Below, one piece after another: positions 1-7,045 of a DNA stretch of 64,000 nt. This stretch comes from Carboxylicivirga sp. M1479. Lineage in GTDB: Bacteria > Bacteroidota > Bacteroidia > Bacteroidales > Marinilabiliaceae. The DNA is taken from positions 62,001-126,000 of the forward strand of contig NZ_VKDE01000018.1 in NCBI RefSeq assembly GCF_007097485.1, read 5' to 3'. Below the pieces are notes generated by a model. That model was not told the DNA's origin. It searched no databases and saw only the letters and a program-made list of their open reading frames with translations. A program made the translations under genes and the position numbers. The stretch's first letter is position 1. The number at the start of each line of letters is the position of its first letter.

Positions 1-232
1 ATTGGTAGGTAAGAAAGAATTATTAATGGTGTATATTCACAAATTCTTACCATTCTTATATCGTTCAATGACAAAGAAAATTGATCACACATAAAGCTTG
101 GTAGGGTATTTAATCGTTGATACACAGATAAGATGCACAGTGAATGCAATGAGCCGTTTGATTACTTAACACACAGGAGTATGATTGCTTATGGCGAGTT
201 GCATGTGGCAAAAGAAAGTAAATTATAATCGC

Positions 233-1291
233 ATGAGAAAAACAATAGCGGGAATTCAGCAGGTGGGAGTTGGAGTGAAAGATGCTAAAGAAGCATGGGC
301 ATGGTACCGAAAGCATTTTGGTATGGATATTAATGTTTTTGAAGATACTGCTGTAGCTGAACTGATGTTGCCACATACCGATGGAAAAACGCGTGAACGA
401 TATGCCGCACTTGCCTTAAATATGGAAGGTGGTGGCGGTTTTGAAATATGGCAGCATACTGGCATTGAACCTAAGGTAGCAGCTTTTGAATTAAACCTTG
501 GCGATTATGGTATATTTATTACAAAAATTAAAACGACCAATATTGAACAAGCCTATGCTACTCATCAAAAAAGTGGATTAGATATTCAAGGCGAGTTAGC
601 TGTTGACCCTGTGGGTAATAAGCATTATTACTTAAAAGATCCGTACAATAATTTGTTTGAAATTGTGCAGGAAGATTTTTGCTATAAGAAACAAAAATCG
701 GTGACAGGTGGTGTATTCGGTTGTGTGATTGGAGTCAGTGATATTGAAAGTGCGTTTAAAGTATACCGCGATATATTGCAGTACGATGAGGTGGTTTACG
801 ATGTAACCGACACCTTTGATGATTACAAGTGCTTAGCCAGTGGAGGACAAAAATTCAGAAGAGTATTGTTAAAGCATGCACAGCCACGTACGGGTAGTTT
901 CTGCAAAATATACGGACCAACACAGATTGAGTTGGTTCAAGCACTGGATCGTGAGCCGCAAAAGATATTTAAAGATAGAATCTGGGGAGAACTAGGTTTT
1001 ATTCATCTCTGTTTTGATATTATTGGCATGGATCTACTGCGCAAAGAGTGCAAGGAGAAAGATTTTGCCTTTACCGTTGATAGCGCCGATAGTTTTGATA
1101 TGGGTGTAGCAGCTGGACATTTCGCCTATATTGAAGATCCTGACGGTACCTTAATTGAATTTGTGGAGACTCATAAACTGCCTATTGTTGAGAAATTGGG
1201 TTGGTACATGAATTTAAAAGGTCGTAATCCTAAAAAAGGACTTCCTAAGTGGATGATAAACACTTTGGCATTTAGTCGTATTAAGGATTAA
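233..1291 (+). CDS. VOC-family protein with two glyoxalase/dioxygenase-type domains (HPPD-like fold)
   Basis: This 352-residue protein consists of two tandem vicinal-oxygen-chelate modules, residues about 5-140 and 155-320. The first opens with IQQVGVGVKDAKEAWAWY and the second with FGCVIGVSDIESAFKVY, both typical first beta-alpha units of this fold. A candidate second-module metal site is GFIHLCFDI plus EDPDGTLIEFVE, where His and Glu are usual ligands. The fold is shared by 4-hydroxyphenylpyruvate dioxygenase, extradiol dioxygenases and glyoxalase I; I cannot assign the substrate. The open frame extends upstream to a TTG at 185, but those 16 residues are not domain-like, so ATG 233 is chosen. 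It converges with an AraC regulator and is followed by a strong terminator hairpin. The fold is confident, the reaction is not. Confidence 0.8.
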   Translation: MRKTIAGIQQVGVGVKDAKEAWAWYRKHFGMDINVFEDTAVAELMLPHTDGKTRERYAALALNMEGGGGFEIWQHTGIEPKVAAFELNLGDYGIFITKIKTTNIEQAYATHQKSGLDIQGELAVDPVGNKHYYLKDPYNNLFEIVQEDFCYKKQKSVTGGVFGCVIGVSDIESAFKVYRDILQYDEVVYDVTDTFDDYKCLASGGQKFRRVLLKHAQPRTGSFCKIYGPTQIELVQALDREPQKIFKDRIWGELGFIHLCFDIIGMDLLRKECKEKDFAFTVDSADSFDMGVAAGHFAYIEDPDGTLIEFVETHKLPIVEKLGWYMNLKGRNPKKGLPKWMINTLAFSRIKD

Positions 1292-1320
1292 TTTGATATA
1301 AATAGTTGATAACATATAAT

Positions 1321-1358
1321 AAAACCTGTGACTTAAATTCGCAGGTTTTTGTTTTTAA
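1321..1358 (+). terminator. Rho-independent terminator after the VOC gene
   Basis: AAAACCTG at 1321-1328 pairs perfectly with CAGGTTTT at 1342-1349, followed by a T-rich run. It lies 30 bp after the VOC stop codon and before the convergent AraC gene. Confidence 0.75.
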
Positions 1359-1410
1359 TAGTCTCCTGCAATCAAAAACTAAAACATATCTGCATATTCA
1401 CAATATTAGC

Positions 1411-2280
1411 TCAGATGTTTTTGTAACGTGCATAAAACTCTCGAGGGGTTTCTCCTTTGATTGCTTTAAACTGTCGGTTAAAAAGCGATTGACTGTTAAA
1501 ACCACACTGGTTGCTAATTTGTGACATTGTTAAATCAGAATCAATAAGTAACTCACAGGCATGGCCTATTCTTATGTCTGTTAGGTACTGGTGAAATGTT
1601 TTTGTTGTTTTAACTTTAAAAAAACGACAAAAGGCCGTTTTGCTCATATTAGCAATGGTGGCTATCTCATCAAGCTGAATGTTTTTTTTAAAATTATGAA
1701 GGGTATATTCAAATACTTTTCCTAGTTTCTCCGAATTCTTATCGCTGAAGTTTTTCTTATACACACCTTTAATAACCGTCGATAAATCCTCAGAGTCAGT
1801 AAGCAGATGTAGAATGTTCAAAAGGGAAGATATGCGCATTACGCCGTTTAAATTAACAATACGCCACATTTCCGATACCACTTTATCCTTGGTTCTTCCG
1901 CTTATCTTAATTCCTTTTAAACTATTGCTCAATACTTTATTAATATCCTTTAACTCGGGTAGGTTAAAAAAAACATCACCAAAAACATTGTGTTTAAATT
2001 GAATGACAATAACTTCAGTTTGCACATCATCATTTCCTTGATAATGTATTTCATCACTCTTGTAAACATGAGGTAGGTTAGGACCCATAAAAACAAGATC
2101 GCCAGCTACAAAATCATCAACACTATCGCCAATAAAGCGCTTACCTTTTCCCTTTACCATATAAATGAGCTCATAATCGGGATGGTAATGCCATGCACTA
2201 TCCATATAGGGAAGAATGGTGTGCTTCACCCTAAAAGAGTGCATGATATTAGCTGATAAGTATTCTTTTTGTGCTTTCAT
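1411..2280 (-). CDS. AraC-family transcriptional regulator with N-terminal cupin
   Basis: This is a 289-residue regulator. The N-terminal half is a cupin sensor, with WHYHPDYELIYMVKGKGKRFIGD followed after a gap by GDLVFMGPNLPHVY, the usual His-containing sugar or effector pocket. The C-terminal 100 residues are the double helix-turn-helix DNA-binding domain (LDEIATIANMSKTAFCRFFK, then ISNQCGFNSQSLFNRQFK and a PREFY ending). Length and domain order match AraC/XylS-family activators of carbohydrate or stress genes. The gene stands alone; its upstream side faces the 21-bp repeat array, and no obvious catabolic partner is adjacent. The ligand is unknown. Confidence 0.9.
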   Translation of the reverse strand: MKAQKEYLSANIMHSFRVKHTILPYMDSAWHYHPDYELIYMVKGKGKRFIGDSVDDFVAGDLVFMGPNLPHVYKSDEIHYQGNDDVQTEVIVIQFKHNVFGDVFFNLPELKDINKVLSNSLKGIKISGRTKDKVVSEMWRIVNLNGVMRISSLLNILHLLTDSEDLSTVIKGVYKKNFSDKNSEKLGKVFEYTLHNFKKNIQLDEIATIANMSKTAFCRFFKVKTTKTFHQYLTDIRIGHACELLIDSDLTMSQISNQCGFNSQSLFNRQFKAIKGETPREFYARYKNI

Positions 2281-2683
2281 ATCTATTTAATGTCAACAGA
2301 ATGGCGATATTAATAAATATATACTATAAACTAAAGGGGGGTGTTAATTTTGTACTAAAATAAGCTTGTGGTAAATCATAAGTGCAGCTCACTAAAATGA
2401 ATTTACAGCCCTCTTACATTGCTATGCGCAACAGACGAAATTGATTGAGAGGTCGTGGAAATCCACTGAGAGCTTGTTACAATCCACTGAGAGGTCGTGG
2501 AAATGCCTTGCGCAAGCCTTACAATGCCTTGCGCACTGGTTGAAATCGACCGAGAGCTTGGCGAAATTGATTGCGCAGTCGGTCAATTCCATTGCGCCGT
2601 TGGTACGTTGGATTGATAGTCCTGTTTATTGAAGTTATCTCAATGGCACCTTATTCTTATTGCTATTGTTGATTTTGCACTAA
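2281..2683. other. Gene-free region holding the AraC promoter side and a repeat array
   Basis: This 403-bp gap lies between the AraC gene and the bacteriohemerythrin gene. Its left third is A+T-rich and contains a TAATTTTG box at 2345-2352 on the plus strand with no clear -33 partner. Its centre, 2416-2625, is a noticeably more G+C-rich tandem repeat, described separately. No credible protein gene is seen. Confidence 0.7.
2416..2625. repeat. Degenerate tandem repeat, about ten 21-bp units without indels
   Basis: Units start at 2416, 2437, 2458, 2479, 2500, 2521, 2542, 2563, 2584 and 2605, each exactly 21 bp. Most begin (G/A)(A/C)AAT and carry a central TTGCGCA- or CTGAGAG-type core around bases 9-15; the last 7 bases vary most. 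The first and last units are weakest. Unit 4 contains the perfect palindrome CTTGCGCAAG. Because 21 is divisible by three, the plus strand stays open as a 63-codon frame made of heptapeptide repeats, but it has no start signal and looks like a by-product of the repeat. The block is richer in G+C than its flanks. Confidence 0.85.
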
Positions 2684-3112
2684 TTAATTGTTCAGAGCTT
2701 TATCTACGTGAATTTGTGTGATGTAATTGGCTAACTTTTGATCTTCCATTGTTGTGTGCTTAATAAACCAGTCCACTAGAAAATCAATCAATATATCAAA
2801 GTTGATGTGTTTAGCCATCACAATGTTGATTTCATCTTTCAACTTAAGTAAAAGATTAGAATGTATTTGGCGGTGATTATTAAAATCAGGGTAGTCAATT
2901 GCTTTCATCAAATTTTCCTCACTGCAAAAATGAAACTCGGTGTATTTAATTAATTCATGTACCAGATCGTCTAGTGTTTGAGTATCGGATTGATTATAAT
3001 ATGCATTCGAGATCTTACGTATAATATTTATGAAAATTCGGTGTTCGGCATCTATGTCATAGTTGCCAACTTCATATTCTGTTTTCCATTCAATAATTTT
3101 GTTTGTAATCAT
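2684..3112 (-). CDS. Bacteriohemerythrin
   Basis: This 142-residue single-domain hemerythrin is a soluble four-helix bundle that binds O2 at a non-heme di-iron centre. All seven expected ligands are present: His24 (DAEHR), His61 and Glu65 (HFCSE), His80 and His84 (HRQIH), and His119 and Asp124 (HTTMED). Length equals that of stand-alone bacterial hemerythrins, with no attached chemotaxis or cyclase domain. It is monocistronic. Known family members are linked to oxygen sensing, storage or delivery in microaerobic bacteria, which fits the rubrerythrin and rubredoxin genes near 27-28 kb. Confidence 0.93.
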   Translation of the reverse strand: MITNKIIEWKTEYEVGNYDIDAEHRIFINIIRKISNAYYNQSDTQTLDDLVHELIKYTEFHFCSEENLMKAIDYPDFNNHRQIHSNLLLKLKDEINIVMAKHINFDILIDFLVDWFIKHTTMEDQKLANYITQIHVDKALNN

Positions 3113-3324
3113 AGAGGTGTATTATATTATAAGTGATGGGCCGAAGAAACAGATTGTCATTATAATTTCAATTTGGCCACATTTAAAGTTATTGTTTTTT
3201 TAGTAGTTTGATTTCTTTTGTTGATAAAATAAAGAAAATGCAAGGTTTACATTGGTTCATGCGAGAAAACAGGACTGAAGAAATTTAGGCAGGCCTCATT
3301 GCATTGAATAGACAACGGCATCTC

Positions 3325-3354
3325 TTGTATTTTATTGGTTTTGTGCTATCTTCA
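3325..3354 (+). promoter_or_regulatory. Possible Bacteroidota promoter for the HD-domain gene
   Basis: TTG at 3325-3327 is separated by 19 bp from TATCTTCA at 3347-3354. The -7 box matches TAnnTTTG only at six of its eight positions, so this is a moderate candidate, 23 bp before the start codon. Confidence 0.35.
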
Positions 3355-3377
3355 TTCTAATTTTTAACCTAAATCAG

Positions 3378-3956
3378 ATGTCATACAAACCCAATCGAAA
3401 ACAGGCCCTTGATTTATTCCTTAGTTATAATAAAACAGATAGTCTTTACCGACATGCACTGGCCGTAGAAGCCGTTATGCGCCATTTTGCAAGATTAAAC
3501 AAGGAAGATGAAGATAAATGGGGTATTATTGGCTTGATGCACGATCTCGACTACGAGATGTATCCCGATGAACATTGCATAAAAACCAAAGCCATACTTC
3601 AGGAGGCGAATTGGCCCGATGATTATATCAGAGCAATACTAAGCCATGCATGGGGTATTTGTACCGATATTGAACCAAAGGAAACCATGGAAAAAGTGCT
3701 ATATGCCTGCGATGAGTTAACTGGTTTAGTAACGACCGCTACATTGGTGCGACCCGATAAAAGCATTCACTCCCTAACAATTAAATCGCTTAAAAAACGC
3801 TGGAAAGATAAACGTTTTGCTGCAAAGGTAGATCGTAACATTATTTCTAAAGGTGCAGACTTACTTAACATGCCTATTGAACAACTAATGGAAGAAACCA
3901 TTAAAGGTATGCAGGGCATTGCTGACGATTTAGGTTTAAGTGGTATCGAAAAGTAG
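3378..3956 (+). CDS. HD-domain phosphohydrolase-like protein
   Basis: This is a 192-residue HD-superfamily protein. The metal-binding signature is complete: His26 (YRHALAVE), His55-Asp56 (LMHDLDYE), His90 (LSHAW) and Asp112 (ACDELTG). Family members hydrolyse phosphomonoesters or phosphodiesters of nucleotides with divalent metals; the substrate of this short subgroup is not established and cannot be read from the sequence. It is monocistronic and precedes the metal-transport operon by 160 bp, though nothing shows co-transcription. Confidence 0.85.
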   Translation: MSYKPNRKQALDLFLSYNKTDSLYRHALAVEAVMRHFARLNKEDEDKWGIIGLMHDLDYEMYPDEHCIKTKAILQEANWPDDYIRAILSHAWGICTDIEPKETMEKVLYACDELTGLVTTATLVRPDKSIHSLTIKSLKKRWKDKRFAAKVDRNIISKGADLLNMPIEQLMEETIKGMQGIADDLGLSGIEK

Positions 3957-4119
3957 TACTTGTTCTATACATTTAACTTAACGTTTTAAAAACAAAAATT
4001 GAATTAGATTGCTAATTAGTATAGGATTGTTGTTATAAACCAAAGAGCTCAATTACGTCTTTTAGGGTACTAAGCATAAAATCTGTGGATTGCAATCGTA
4101 ACAAAGACATATCGTAAGA

Positions 4120-5043
4120 ATGCACGAAACCTTTAACCTATTTTCCGCCATATCGCTTGCTATTTTTATCGAGGCCATGCCTTTTCTGGTCGTTGGTGCT
4201 CTTTTTTCATCTATAATTGAAGTATTTGTTTCAACACAACGCATAATACGTTTGGTGCCCCGGAATATTGCTGGAGGCTTATTGCTTGGTATTGGTTCTG
4301 GCTTTGTTTTGCCAACTTGTGAGTGTGGTGTTGTGCCTATTGTTCGTCGATTAATTAATAAAGGAGTGCCACCCTACATTGCTATTGCCTATATGTTGGC
4401 TGCCCCAATTGTGAATCCGGTTGTATTGGCATCTACGTATATTGCATTCAGAGGTAGTATACCAATGGTTTTTGCTCGCATTGCGCTGGCTATAATCGTT
4501 GCTGCTATTGTTGCTTTAATAGCACGTCAATTGGTATCGGTAGTTAGGCCTGTAAAACACTCAGGTCATCATCATACTGATGAACATGAACATCATTTTC
4601 ACCATCACGATCATTCAAATGAGTCACTGATTCAAAAAATAATAGCGACGCTTCGTCATGCTGCTGTTGAATTTATGGATATGGGTAAATACCTTATTCT
4701 GGGAGCCATAATTGCTGGGGCTTTTAAAACCTTTTTGCCCGTTGATACCATGGCGTACTTTAGTAATAATTTGGCTTTGTCAATTGCTGGTATGATGATT
4801 TTAGCCATTCTTTTATCGGTATGCTCCGAGGCAGATGCTTTTGTGGCCGCCTCATTTGTCGGGTTTCCTGCTGCAGCACAATTAGCGTTTATAGGCATTG
4901 GGCCTATGATTGATTTAAAACTAATCGGGATGTATGGACTAGCTTTTAAACGTGCCATGGTAATCACATTGTTAATTGTTCCTTTTGTAATAATATATTT
5001 TACTACGCTATTAATTGGGAGTTTTGATTTATTAAGTATTTAA
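4120..5043 (+). CDS. YraQ/SO_0444-family metal permease with a His-rich loop
   Basis: This 307-residue polytopic membrane protein belongs to the DUF318 (YraQ/YcgR/ArsP-like) permease family. Diagnostic features are PTCECGVVP (Cys67, Cys69) in the first half, NKGVPPYIAIAYMLAAPIVN after it, and LSVCSEADAFVAAS (Cys235) in the pseudo-symmetric second half. Between the halves sits a cytoplasmic or periplasmic loop, residues 147-165, with ten His plus acidic residues, likely a metal chelating site. Named relatives (SO_0444) are copper/zinc efflux transporters. The next gene starts 4 bp after its stop, and the pairing with a TIGR03943 protein is the usual one for this family. The metal is inferred, not seen. 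Confidence 0.85.
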   Translation: MHETFNLFSAISLAIFIEAMPFLVVGALFSSIIEVFVSTQRIIRLVPRNIAGGLLLGIGSGFVLPTCECGVVPIVRRLINKGVPPYIAIAYMLAAPIVNPVVLASTYIAFRGSIPMVFARIALAIIVAAIVALIARQLVSVVRPVKHSGHHHTDEHEHHFHHHDHSNESLIQKIIATLRHAAVEFMDMGKYLILGAIIAGAFKTFLPVDTMAYFSNNLALSIAGMMILAILLSVCSEADAFVAASFVGFPAAAQLAFIGIGPMIDLKLIGMYGLAFKRAMVITLLIVPFVIIYFTTLLIGSFDLLSI

Positions 5044-5046
5044 AAT

Positions 5047-6159
5047 ATGCAAAAGGCTTTACATAAAATATACGGAATAATTGAAACGGGCTTACTGTTA
5101 TTAGTTGGTGCATTTGCTCTTTACTTGTCGCTATCTACTAAGTACGGTTTGTTAATGAATGAAAACTTCAGGTGGTTAACATTTGCTGGTGCCTTATTAA
5201 TTTTAATAATAGGATTGGCATCAGCCAGTAAGCTACCCAAAGGTTCCCTAAGTAATGTGCTGTTCTTTTTATTATTACTATTCATCGTATTAATAGGCAA
5301 GCCCTATTTGCCCAATGCAAACACCATTGATCCATCTGAGCAATTTATGAGCGCTGGCCTTTGGGATCAAATAGATCAAACACGCTTTCCAAAAGAAGAG
5401 CTACGCAATTTATCAACGCTACAAGCCGATGCTTTTTTCGAATCAGGGGCTTCATTTACAACTGTGGGCGTTGTAAAGCGCTTAGATGAGTTGGATGGTC
5501 AAAAGAGTTTTGCATTAATGTCAACCTTTATGTACTGTTGCGTGGCCGATATGTTTGGTACTGGATTTAGGGTGCCTAGTGATATGTTTGATGAGCTGGA
5601 AGATGGACAAATGCTGATGATTAGTGGTAAGCTGGCGGATGAAACCCAAGCAATTGCTCTGCCCAATTTTCGCTTTGGAAGAGCAATGATTTCCTCCGTC
5701 AATAAAGATTATTACCTGAAAGTAGATAGTATAATGGCGTATAGCCGCCTGGATCAATTACCATTGCTGTCCGAAATAATTCTTGAGGGCGAGAAGATAC
5801 AGGTATTCAAAAATGCGCTAATGAAGTCAGGCTTAATAGATGAATTATCAGGGCAAGATGCATATACTTTATTTGTGCCTGTTGACAAAGCTTTGGAAGA
5901 TTTAGATGTACCTCTGGACGAACTGTCTCGCAGAAAACTAAAGAAATTTATTAACGCACACATTGTTAAAGGAAAGCTATTTAGTGATGATTTGGCGAAC
6001 TACAAACAAGTAAAAACACTAGGTGGTGATGAACTAACGATTAACTTTAAGTGTGCAAAACACACCATTAATAATTCACGTGTTTTATTTGAAGACACAG
6101 AAGCACAAAATGGTATCATACATTTCATCTACCCGGCCATTACAGATCCTAACGAATAA
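5047..6159 (+). CDS. TIGR03943-type permease partner fused to a fasciclin (FAS1) domain
   Basis: This 370-residue protein has three hydrophobic N-terminal segments (residues about 8-28, 43-60, 70-84), then a soluble region with the family hallmark MYCCVADMFG (Cys164-Cys165), as in YcgQ-like partners of DUF318 permeases. From about residue 237 it continues into a FAS1 module: YTLFVPVDKALEDL, a central NAHIVKGKLFSDDL box, and a closing NGIIHFIYPA. Standard TIGR03943 proteins end before this point, so the FAS1 domain is an addition, presumably an extracytoplasmic adhesion or protein-contact module. It is tightly coupled to the upstream permease (4 bp) and precedes the parvulin gene by 30 bp. Confidence 0.8.
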   Translation: MQKALHKIYGIIETGLLLLVGAFALYLSLSTKYGLLMNENFRWLTFAGALLILIIGLASASKLPKGSLSNVLFFLLLLFIVLIGKPYLPNANTIDPSEQFMSAGLWDQIDQTRFPKEELRNLSTLQADAFFESGASFTTVGVVKRLDELDGQKSFALMSTFMYCCVADMFGTGFRVPSDMFDELEDGQMLMISGKLADETQAIALPNFRFGRAMISSVNKDYYLKVDSIMAYSRLDQLPLLSEIILEGEKIQVFKNALMKSGLIDELSGQDAYTLFVPVDKALEDLDVPLDELSRRKLKKFINAHIVKGKLFSDDLANYKQVKTLGGDELTINFKCAKHTINNSRVLFEDTEAQNGIIHFIYPAITDPNE

Positions 6160-6189
6160 ATAGAATCAAAACCGAACAAACCTGACCAT

Positions 6190-7035
6190 ATGAGAAGAGT
6201 AAAAAACTTACTAAAGCATCCCTTATTCATTTTTATAATTCTTGGTGCATTCATGTATGTCATCTATGGTGCTATTGGGCGCTTGGTTGATAGTAATGAT
6301 AAAAAGATAGTTGTTAGTAATGCACAAATTGAATTATTGCGCGAAGATTATAAGCGTACATGGAGCCGCTATCCCACAGTTGATGAAATGCAGAATCAAA
6401 TATACGGGCACATAATGGATGAAATATTCTATAAAGAGGCTGTGAATATGGGGCTTGATAAATCAGATATTGCCGTAAAAAAAAGGTTGCGCCAGTTGAT
6501 GGAAATGATGTTGGATGATTATGTCACCGTGTATGCCACAGAGCAACAGTTAAGTGATTACTTACTTGCTAACCCAGAAAAGTTCAGAGCTGAATCAAGT
6601 ATTTCATTTTCGCACTTATATTTTGATGTGAACGAAAAGGAAAAAGCAACAGCCGTACTAAACGAGCTTAGAAAAGGTGCCGATATCAGTAAATATGAGC
6701 ATTATAGTTTAAGGATGTTACCAATTAGCTTTACGTCTGAAACACGCTCCAATGTAGCAAGGCATACAGGAAAAGAATTTGCTGAACAGGTATTTGATTT
6801 GGAGAAATTAATGTGGCATGGCCCAATAGCTTCGGTATATGGTTGGCATTTGGTATGGGTTGATGAGGTTCAAAAAGGCAAGGTTCCTGAATTGGATAAA
6901 GTGTGGGATTTAGTTGAGCGTGAATGGGCGGCTGAACAAAAAGAGATACGAAAAAAGGAAGAGTATGCATTGATGCGAGAGCAATACAAGGTTGTTTTTG
7001 AGGACTCAAAACGAGGTGTTAAGGATAATAGTTAA
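6190..7035 (+). CDS. Membrane-anchored parvulin-like peptidyl-prolyl isomerase
   Basis: This 281-residue protein has one N-terminal transmembrane helix (residues 11-32), a SurA_N-like helical segment (about 40-125) and a parvulin-like region (about 135-240) that opens with SSISFSHLYFD and ends with GPIASVYGWHLVWVDEV, as in PpiC domains. A basic, charged C-terminal helix follows. Family knowledge says such proteins assist folding of periplasmic or membrane partners. The catalytic centre is divergent, so it may be a chaperone rather than an active isomerase. It is 10 bp upstream of the HupE-like gene, suggesting that protein is its client. Confidence 0.75.
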   Translation: MRRVKNLLKHPLFIFIILGAFMYVIYGAIGRLVDSNDKKIVVSNAQIELLREDYKRTWSRYPTVDEMQNQIYGHIMDEIFYKEAVNMGLDKSDIAVKKRLRQLMEMMLDDYVTVYATEQQLSDYLLANPEKFRAESSISFSHLYFDVNEKEKATAVLNELRKGADISKYEHYSLRMLPISFTSETRSNVARHTGKEFAEQVFDLEKLMWHGPIASVYGWHLVWVDEVQKGKVPELDKVWDLVEREWAAEQKEIRKKEEYALMREQYKVVFEDSKRGVKDNS

Positions 7036-7045
7036 TTAAAAAAAG

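Noticed and set aside
1-60. Inverted repeat GGTAAGAA/TTCTTACC at the window start
   Set aside because: An 8-bp arm with a long A+T-rich spacer and no T tract; it is neither a convincing terminator nor an operator.
1306-1524. Plus-strand open frame across the VOC terminator and AraC 3' end
   Set aside because: It runs through a strong terminator and opposite the conserved AraC helix-turn-helix coding sequence, and shows no domain.
2441-2632. 63-codon open frame of heptapeptide repeats in the tandem array
   Set aside because: It starts at a TTG without a ribosome site and its heptads are a direct consequence of the 21-bp period. The DNA repeat is the better explanation.
4656-4967. Minus-strand open frame inside the YraQ-type permease
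   Set aside because: It mirrors the conserved CSEADAF half of the permease and has no independent features.
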